Source of the DNA: JBFLVQ01 sp040758525
GTDB taxonomy: Bacteria; Acidobacteriota; Blastocatellia; Chloracidobacteriales; JADJPF01
Assembly (NCBI GenBank): GCA_040758525.1
Contig: JBFLVQ010000493.1
Coordinates: 1 to 7,193 of the forward strand
DNA length: 7,193 bases
Direction: 5' to 3'
Within the stretch, counting starts at the first letter, position 1, and each line of letters opens with the position of its first letter. Both the position numbers and the translations under genes were made by a program. The notes beneath the pieces are model-generated. The model did no database searches. It was not told the DNA's origin and saw nothing but the letters and a program-made list of their open reading frames with translations. Shown one piece after another: positions 1 through 6,500 of this stretch.

Positions 1-1135
1 GGGATGTCGAGTAGAGTAGGGTTTTTGATAAGAGATACATTTCTGCTAGAGACAGATTTTGTAGATCCTGCATTGGGCCGCGAACTATATAGAGTGATAA
101 CTGTCCACGAGTGATAGGCTGATTTTTACAAAAACCTCCTGAGAAGCATCCAGGACTCGCCACAGAGTTGGAAACTATCCTTAGACTGGCAGGATCAGGG
201 TAGAAAGGAGAAGTTGCAACTTTTTGCACCCATTTGAAATCACCATCATATGGTTGTACATCACTAAAAAAGATTATACTTTGTGGATAACCAAAGTTGT
301 CGTTTATACAGTTATAAGAGCAACGGTAGTCTACCAATTGTCGTGTTCTGACAGCAAATATAGCCGCCTGTAGATTAGTTCCACCATCATTTGGGCAATA
401 CATTCGTGGTTGTGCCTGGCAACCGCTAGTAACTCCCAATTCGTAGAGTTTTTGTATGTAATCAAATCCGAAAGAGCCATAAGGCACATCCACAAAGTAA
501 GGTGTTTGTGATGGAGGCGCATAATACCTAAAACCCTCTGTACTACCAAATAATTTTAGCGACCATGCGCGCACAAAAAAGATCGCCATTTGAGCGCGTG
601 TTGCTATATCAGAAGGGCAATAGAGCAGTGGGGAGGTTTGGCAGCCAGAAGTAATGCCGTTGGCGTACATCAAGTTTACTGTATCAAAGTGGACTGATAC
701 GGTTGATGGACTGGAGTCTTGCAATGGTACATCCTGGAACAATTTAGCGGTGCGACTCTGAAAAATTGTATACTCTTCTAGAGTTTCACCTGTTTGCGGG
801 CTTACAAATCTGATAAAACCTTTACGCGGTGTACCAGTGTAGTTAGGCAGAACGTTAAATATTATTGTGGTACTACCTGTGCCAGATAGTCTATCTAAGG
901 TGATCCAAAAATAGGATTGTGCATTCCATTGCACCCCCGGTGCGAGCGTAGGGGTTAAATATATCTGGGATGCACCGTTTGCATCAAATGTAAATAATCC
1001 ATCTGAGACAGTTGCTGCTTGTGCTGATAACTCGGTTTGAGATACAGCGGCTATGGGAATAAGCAGCGTAAATAGCATAGTGGTTGCTAAAAGAATACGT
1101 ACCCCTGTTGATCTAAAAGAACTAACGTGTGACAT
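1..1135 (-). CDS. Exported BACON-like / S-layer-homology-like surface protein (C-terminus beyond window)
   Basis: My own translation gives 378 codons open to the left edge, with no stop in the window. The ATG at 1135-1133 follows an AAAGGAG ribosome binding site by 7 bases. Residues 12-40 form a signal peptide with a hydrophobic core and a plausible cleavage site after SAQA (residue 40). Residues about 46-127 look like a BACON domain: the pattern YFWITL, SGTGSTTIIF, NVLPNYTGTPRKG, then YTIFQ. Three SLH-like units follow, at about 132-192, 213-268 and a weaker one at 288-352, with the signatures F-x-DVP, GITSGC / GVTSGC, LYCP / MYCP and TRAQMAIF. Each unit has a cysteine pair (165/173, 239/247, 330/336) that could form disulfides once exported. 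In characterised proteins SLH domains attach to cell-wall or envelope polymers, and BACON domains are thought to bind carbohydrate or mucin; here the role is inferred only. It is transcribed divergently from the 697-aa gene. Confidence 0.85.
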   Translation of the reverse strand, partial: MSHVSSFRSTGVRILLATTMLFTLLIPIAAVSQTELSAQAATVSDGLFTFDANGASQIYLTPTLAPGVQWNAQSYFWITLDRLSGTGSTTIIFNVLPNYTGTPRKGFIRFVSPQTGETLEEYTIFQSRTAKLFQDVPLQDSSPSTVSVHFDTVNLMYANGITSGCQTSPLLYCPSDIATRAQMAIFFVRAWSLKLFGSTEGFRYYAPPSQTPYFVDVPYGSFGFDYIQKLYELGVTSGCQAQPRMYCPNDGGTNLQAAIFAVRTRQLVDYRCSYNCINDNFGYPQSIIFFSDVQPYDGDFKWVQKVATSPFYPDPASLRIVSNSVASPGCFSGGFCKNQPITRGQLSLYIVRGPMQDLQNLSLAEMYLLSKTLLYSTS

Positions 1136-1142
1136 CTTTTTA

Positions 1143-1149
1143 CTCCTTT
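1143..1149 (-). promoter_or_regulatory. Ribosome binding site of the SLH-like protein gene
   Basis: Read on the minus strand this is AAAGGAG, 7 bases before the ATG at 1135. It fixes the start of a gene whose other end is outside the window and places the start directly before a signal peptide. Confidence 0.8.
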
Positions 1150-1233
1150 CTTTGATCGAGATTTTTTGTGTTTATCAAACCTTCTTAGAGAAAAGTATTT
1201 TTTATGACTATTACAGAGAAGGTAATATGTAGA

Positions 1234-1262
1234 TTGCTCTCGCCAGAATGCCTTGCCATAAT
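1234..1262 (+). promoter_or_regulatory. Weak candidate sigma-70-like promoter for the 697-aa gene
   Basis: TTGCTC (1234-1239) and CATAAT (1257-1262) are 17 bases apart. The -10 matches TATAAT at five of six positions, but the -35 matches TTGACA only at three. It would give a leader of about 145 bases. No better-spaced pair was found closer to the gene; TATATT boxes at 1344-1349 and 1362-1367 lack a matching -35. Confidence 0.2.
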
Positions 1263-1269
1263 AGAGCAA
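1234..1269. repeat. Inverted repeat TTGCTCT / AGAGCAA, possible operator
   Basis: The arms are 1234-1240 and 1263-1269, perfectly complementary over 7 bases and separated by 22 bases. The arms sit about two helical turns apart, as in some operators, and could also form a long-loop hairpin. The left arm overlaps the -35 and the right arm follows the -10 of the candidate plus-strand promoter. A 7-bp pair can arise by chance in a region this size, so function is uncertain. Confidence 0.35.
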
Positions 1270-1399
1270 AGCAGATCCCTACACCGTAATCATTCTTAAT
1301 CACTTTTATTCTGAAAAAGGTACGGTCTACACTCATGCCTAGGTATATTTTCAAACTTTGCTATATTCTCGGGATAAGGTCTTCAATCAGCCATAAATG

Positions 1400-1406
1400 A
1401 GGAGGT
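1400..1406 (+). promoter_or_regulatory. Strong ribosome binding site of the 697-aa gene
   Basis: AGGAGGT, a near-perfect Shine-Dalgarno sequence, lies 7 bases before the ATG at 1414 and decides the start. An ATG at 1397 is in another frame and opens only an 11-codon reading frame. Confidence 0.85.
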
Positions 1407-1413
1407 CATATAA

Positions 1414-3507
1414 ATGGAGGCTGGCTTCCTGAAGGATAGGAAGAGTAAGCAGGGTTTTGATATAAATACAAAAATATTGGAAAGCGCCTGGCAGACCTGT
1501 TTTGCGCTCTTAGGAGGTGATACACAACGTATAGATGATATTGTTCTTAATGCTATTGATGGATGTTTAACCTATCAAGAGAAACGTACCTACTTTGATC
1601 TTAAATCTCGTGATACAAGAAATAAGATCATTTTTGACTACCCTATGCTGTTACAATATCTGGTATTTGGAGTTTGTAAAAGATTTGAGATCGATCAAGA
1701 AAGGGATCATCTAGCAGGCAAAAGAGTTCTTAATGAACAAACAATGACTGTGCGTTATATAAAACACCTTATCTATATATCTATTCCACATAAATCATTT
1801 CATGTAGCGGTTGGGGTGTGTAGGGTACTACATAACTATAGCTATGCCGAGACAAGCCGTATTTATGAGATTGGGCTTGCTCAATCAGAAGACCCTAACA
1901 AGTCAGATGTTCAATATCGTGATTGGAAAAAAATAATTATGGACAGTCTCAGTACCCGTTTTGACGGTTTTATAAATACTTGTGAAGGTGCGAGAGGTGA
2001 AAAACGATTTAAAACTCGTAACAAGACACAAGAGTTGGTTAGATTTGTGCAAAAATATTTGGATATTTTCATTCCTTGGGAATCCGCTTGCACGATTCCC
2101 AGAAGTTTTGGTAAGAAGCAATTCGACATTCCTGCACTCAGGTTTTTCGGTGTAGACGCGATTAAAGGCACACATCCTGATGAAGAGCATCCGGTGGAAA
2201 AGAATCGTATGCATACGATTCTTCACTCCCATTGTTTCTTACGCTTAGTTGATGCCTTTGGTCTCGATCATCCTGAGGATCGTTTAGAGATACCAAACTT
2301 TTTCTTGAATAAGAAAGATAATATAGATTCTGAACCGCCTATTGACCTTAACAATCTACCCCCTGCGCCACCGGAGTATTTTACTAATGTATTAAATGGC
2401 ATCTTAAAACAGCGCTCTAGACGCAAGAGGTTCTATGCAACAACACTATATGTCTTTGTTGATGGTGTTGAACAGGCATGTTTTGATCTCAAAATGGCAA
2501 ATAGCTTGCAGATCGATTTAGCATTAGATGCAGATCTAATTCAGATCTTTGCGAAAGAAAATGATGAGTATCTTCTTCTCTCCACGTTATCACTAAAATA
2601 TAGTCAAGTGCTTCAATCAGAAGATACATGGCATTCATCCTGTATACTTGAAGGAGGTCAAAAGATCAATATATCACTCTCTTATTTGAGTAGCCTTGCA
2701 TCAGAGATGCGCATATCTGTTTATATTTCATACTCTGAGACAAATTTTATTAAAGCGTTATCTCTTTTATTTCAACGGTTTGGATCGCTAATAAAATATA
2801 GATCTGATTTTCTCTTTCAAAGACTGATATTAGTATTAGCAATTATGGTTGTATTAGTTTTAGGTATTACTCTGTATTTACAACTAAGTAAGCCTGAATT
2901 AAAGCAATCTCAGAAAGAGAATCAGGATCGCTTGCTCCATTCACCAGCAACTAGCAAAGAGATAAAATCTCCTACTGCTGTATCTCCATCGGACTCACGA
3001 CTAATGGATAACCGAGAGAATAAACAGATAAAATCACCAGTAGCAAATTATAAAGACTTGCCTAGCAACCAGAGAAAGTTTGAAGACCGTACCCGACGGG
3101 AAGTAACTTCAGAAGAGATCGCATCAGCAAATGAGAGAGGAATAATAAGTAATGGCGTTTCACTAAAAGAGGTTAAAACTGTTTATATTGAAATGAGTGA
3201 AGAGTCTCCATTGAGCCAACAACTGCACACTAAGCTTATTGATACTGTGCAAGCAAGTGAAAGATGGACGATTGCTAATACTCACCAATCGGATGCTCAC
3301 CTAATCATATCAATTAATCGGATTTATTCTTCTGGCAAGTCAAGAATATCCATTACAGCCAAGCTTGTTAACGCTCGTGGTGATCTACTCTGGCCATTAA
3401 AACTCCCAGGCCGTCGTAGCAACTATATTGGTTCAATAGAGGCAGTAGTATCTAGTCTGGTAAGGGATATACTTACTGATATCGACAGATTAGATGATAA
3501 GCGTTAA
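1414..3507 (+). CDS. Single-pass membrane protein with large cytoplasmic N-terminal region; uncharacterised, possibly a signalling regulator
   Basis: I do not recognise a named family. From memory the protein resembles uncharacterised Acidobacteriota proteins with the same order of parts. Residues 1-200 are helical and include a stretch, FHVAVGVCRVLHNYSYAETS (129-148), faintly like an RNA polymerase sigma region 4 or other helix-turn-helix; this is weak. Residues 205-298 contain a compact motif-rich block (PWESACTIP, DEEHPVEKNRMHTIL, LEIPNFF). Residues 335-440 look beta-rich. A membrane segment spans about 470-489, with basic residues before it (K461, R463, R470), predicting N-terminus inside. 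Residues 490-580 are a polar Ser/Pro/Lys-rich linker. Residues 582-692 form an alpha/beta-looking domain (SLKEVKTVYIE, DAHLIISINRI, ITAKLVNARGDLLWP), possibly of the kind seen in envelope lipoproteins. It is divergent from the SLH-like gene and convergent with the CHAT gene, sharing the last four bases. The start is set by a strong ribosome binding site. Confidence 0.9.
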   Translation: MEAGFLKDRKSKQGFDINTKILESAWQTCFALLGGDTQRIDDIVLNAIDGCLTYQEKRTYFDLKSRDTRNKIIFDYPMLLQYLVFGVCKRFEIDQERDHLAGKRVLNEQTMTVRYIKHLIYISIPHKSFHVAVGVCRVLHNYSYAETSRIYEIGLAQSEDPNKSDVQYRDWKKIIMDSLSTRFDGFINTCEGARGEKRFKTRNKTQELVRFVQKYLDIFIPWESACTIPRSFGKKQFDIPALRFFGVDAIKGTHPDEEHPVEKNRMHTILHSHCFLRLVDAFGLDHPEDRLEIPNFFLNKKDNIDSEPPIDLNNLPPAPPEYFTNVLNGILKQRSRRKRFYATTLYVFVDGVEQACFDLKMANSLQIDLALDADLIQIFAKENDEYLLLSTLSLKYSQVLQSEDTWHSSCILEGGQKINISLSYLSSLASEMRISVYISYSETNFIKALSLLFQRFGSLIKYRSDFLFQRLILVLAIMVVLVLGITLYLQLSKPELKQSQKENQDRLLHSPATSKEIKSPTAVSPSDSRLMDNRENKQIKSPVANYKDLPSNQRKFEDRTRREVTSEEIASANERGIISNGVSLKEVKTVYIEMSEESPLSQQLHTKLIDTVQASERWTIANTHQSDAHLIISINRIYSSGKSRISITAKLVNARGDLLWPLKLPGRRSNYIGSIEAVVSSLVRDILTDIDRLDDKR
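2200..2223. repeat. Perfect 24-bp palindrome inside the 697-aa gene
   Basis: The left half, AAGAATCGTATG, is followed immediately by its exact reverse complement, with no loop. It coincides with eight whole codons (residues 263-270, KNRMHTIL), so the opposite strand reads the same octapeptide. Bases beyond 2200 and 2223 no longer pair. I found no second copy in the window. It could be a binding site for a dimeric protein or a coincidence of codon choice. Confidence 0.85.
2960..3035 (+). repeat. Short direct repeat in the linker of the 697-aa protein
   Basis: AGATAAAATC occurs at 2960-2969 and 3026-3035, 66 bases (22 codons) apart and in the same frame, coding for IKSPTA and IKSPVA within the Ser/Pro-rich linker just outside the membrane segment. 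It suggests a small internal duplication, or a repeated linker motif under loose constraint. Confidence 0.4.
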
Positions 3508-6500
3508 TTGGGCTCCCCCTGTAGCACGAATGCTGCCCAGTAATATGGTGCTCGCCATTTTTTTTCTTTCCACATGGAGATTTGTGCTGCTCGCAATGCC
3601 AACACGGGTTTTAATCGCTTTCTGCCTAGCATGTTTTGATAGAACCTGGCCATTAATTCTGCTGTAGCCAGATCATTTACTGCCCATAGACTAGCCACTA
3701 CCCGTGCTGCACCTGCATACATAAAACCTCTCGTCAATCCAATCAACCCTTCTCCTTTTACTTGCTTGCCAAGACCCGTACGACATGCACTTAACACCAC
3801 TACCTCTGCCGACAGATTTAGATCATATAGCTCGTACATATTTAGGAACCCACTCTGCTCAATACCCTGTTCATTTACTAGTGATAGCACGATACCAGAC
3901 AACTCAGGATGATTATCGTTCAATAATGCATGGGTGGCAAAATGGATAAAGCGATAATCTTTCAAATTTGGATCGATTGCTGTAAATCGGTTGGCTTTAA
4001 AATCAAGCGCTTCCTTTCGTTCTGACGGGGGTACAAGCGCCAGAATTGCTCTTGCTTCTCTTCTTGTATAAGGTAGCCTTTTTAGCCCTTGATAAGATAA
4101 ATCAAAAGGTGGCACAGGTTTTTCAACAGTTGGTGAGCCTGAAAGTACTCTATGGGAGAATTTCTTTACTTGTGAATCTCGATGCTGAGGAACTCGAGCG
4201 ATAACTCTGCTGTCACTTTTGCTAAAAACCGGGTCGGCAAACACTGCAACAGATCTAGTTGCAGGATTGCGTTGTGAGATCTGTTGTTTGAGTACTGCAA
4301 GTATCGAGGCAGATGGCAAATTAACAATTTCATGATTTGCTATCAGGGGTATAAAACCTACTTGATTATGCGGTTTCACACGAGAAACAATGGGAGATGG
4401 TAATGCAGAGAATGGAATATAATCTAAGGCTGCGTGAGTTACTATCACCAATCTTTTGTTCTCTATCTGAGTTACAACAGGCGCTAACAATATTTGACTC
4501 AATTGGGCGGCAACTTCTCGATAGGCAGTGTCAGCTTTGTGGACACGAGCTTTTCTCTTCTCAATCGTATCGTATGGTCGATGACTGCGTGCTGTCAATA
4601 AATCATATACGCGTAATGCAAGAGATTCTATCTCAGCACGTTTTGGTAATATATAGCTATTAATAGAAGTATTAGTTACGACCCACAAATAACTCTGTTC
4701 TTTACCTAGCCAGTATTCCAAAAGTACTGTGTCAGCATCCATTACCTGGTGCTGAATCTGTGATACTTTGAGTGTTTGAGGTTGTGTTAATGAACTATAA
4801 CGAGAATAGTGGATTCTTATTTTTGCTTCAATCTGCTGAAGTTCTAGGAGTAACTTATCGATCTCCTCTTTTAACTCTGCATCCTGTTCTTTAGTATGTG
4901 GTTCATTAAGCAAGTACATCTGATTTTCTGCTTTTGTATTGAGCAAGTGCCGCAATTGGTGCTCGCGCTCCAACAGTGTCGGCTCCATATCTCTACGAAT
5001 GTTTAATTTCGACTCGGTTAAAGTCTCTAACAATGTTCGTGCTCGTGCACGCTCACTTACCTCCAAAGCTTTTCCATTATATCCATCTAATGGATAGAGC
5101 TGATGGAGTTGCATAAGAATGTTAATATAATCGTCATAGCAATGTTCGAATGAAGAGAAATAAGAAGTGCGTAAGCCCCGATTGATAATCTTGAAACGTA
5201 AAGACTCAATAATATTAAGAGCAGTTTCAATATTAAGGCGAGCTTCCATTAAATTATTGCGCTTTTGTTCAAGCAGTGCTATATGGTAAAACATCGTTGC
5301 TTCACCAATCTTGTTACCCTCAGATTGGTAGATCTCTAGTGCTTTATGGAAATAATTGAGACTCCTCTCCATTTCACCTAATATATGATAGCTTATACCT
5401 ATGTTTGCCAGGATATAGGCTGTTCTTGAAGTGTTGCTATACTTTGTCTGTTTCAAAATGAGAGCACGATGGAAATAATCTAGCGCCTTCTGACTCTCGC
5501 CCAACCTGCGGTAAACATTACCAATGGCGACGAGAATATCAGCTTCTAGAATGTGGTTATTTGTTGTTTTTGTTAATTCTAGCGATTGATTAAAATAATC
5601 TAACGCCTTCTGATTATCCTCTAATGAATCGTAAGCCAGTCCAATGCTAAGCAGCGCATAGACTTGTGCAGTAATATCTCCTATAGCTTGTCCGAGGGTA
5701 AGCGCTTCCCTGTAATATTTAAGTGCCCTGGTATGCTCTCCCAATCTTTGGTGGAGTACGCCCATATTGGAGAGTGTAGCGGTTTGTGCAATTCGATCAC
5801 CTACTTCTTGTTCAATGGTAAGTGCTTGGCTTAAATGGTCGAGGGCTTTTTGATATTCTCCAAAACTACTGTAAACTACGCTTATGCTGGCCAAAGAATT
5901 GGCCTGTCCAACACGATCACCTGTTTCCAACATCAGCACGAGTCCCTCATTTAAGTAGCTTAATGCTCTTTGCATCTCACCTGTTTTACCATAGCTAATA
6001 CCAAGTCCGATGAGAGCTTTAGCCTCCCAATAACGATTACCGTTGGCTCGTGCCAGTGCAAGTGCTTGTTGAAGATAATCAAGTGCTTGCGGATTTTGGT
6101 CAAAGCGGGAATAGATCTGTCCCAAATTTTGCAACACTCCAGCTTCTCCTACACGGTCACCAATTTCTTGTGTTATATTGAGAGCATCATTGAAATAGTC
6201 TAGCGCTTTGCGAGCATCGCCAAATACTGTATGGATAATGGCTATGCCCGCAAGTATACGAGATTCAACTAAGCGGTCGCCAATTTCTCGTACTATCAAC
6301 AGTGCTTGCTTAAAGTGATCAAGAGCCTTTTTATTATCACCCCATATCTGATAAATAGTTCCTATGTTATGGATTAGAGTAGCCTCACTAAAACGGTCAT
6401 GGGATGTTTGGCTAAGAGAGAGCGCTTGGTTAAAATAGTCCAGCGCCTTCAGATTTTCACCAACTGTTTGAGCAATTATGCCCATAAAGATAAGTGTAGA

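Larger units (their letters stand above)
1136..1413. other. Divergent intergenic region between the SLH-like gene and the 697-aa gene
   Basis: This 278-base AT-rich gap holds the 5' leaders of two divergent genes. I see both Shine-Dalgarno sites, one 7-bp inverted repeat (1234-1269), a weak sigma-70-like candidate for the plus strand, and a looser CCTTCT / AGAAGG pair (1180-1185 and 1217-1222). An open frame on the minus strand across 1087-1269 overlaps the start of the SLH-like gene and its ribosome binding site, so I do not treat it as a gene. No tRNA, riboswitch or convincing strong promoter could be recognised by eye. Confidence 0.7.

Noticed and set aside
331..549. Open frame of 72 codons on the minus strand
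   Set aside because: It lies entirely within the SLH-like gene in another frame; the host frame has clear domain motifs and this one does not.
1087..1269. Small open frame of 60 codons on the minus strand in the divergent region
   Set aside because: It overlaps the start codon, ribosome binding site and first 16 codons of the well-supported SLH-like gene in another frame, has no convincing ribosome binding site and shows no protein-like pattern.
1903..2232. Two overlapping antisense frames within the 697-aa gene
   Set aside because: They are shadows of the coding strand. One starts with residues matching KNRMHTIL of the true protein, but only because the 24-bp palindrome reads the same on both strands.
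2530..2551. Closely spaced CAGATCT copies in the 697-aa gene
   Set aside because: Two 7-base copies in AT-rich coding sequence encoding an ordinary hydrophobic strand are easily chance.
4397..4663. Plus-strand open frame opposite the CHAT domain
   Set aside because: The opposite strand encodes conserved CHAT motifs here; no ribosome binding site or recognisable product. The same applies to the plus-strand frame at 5970-6203 opposite the TPR array.
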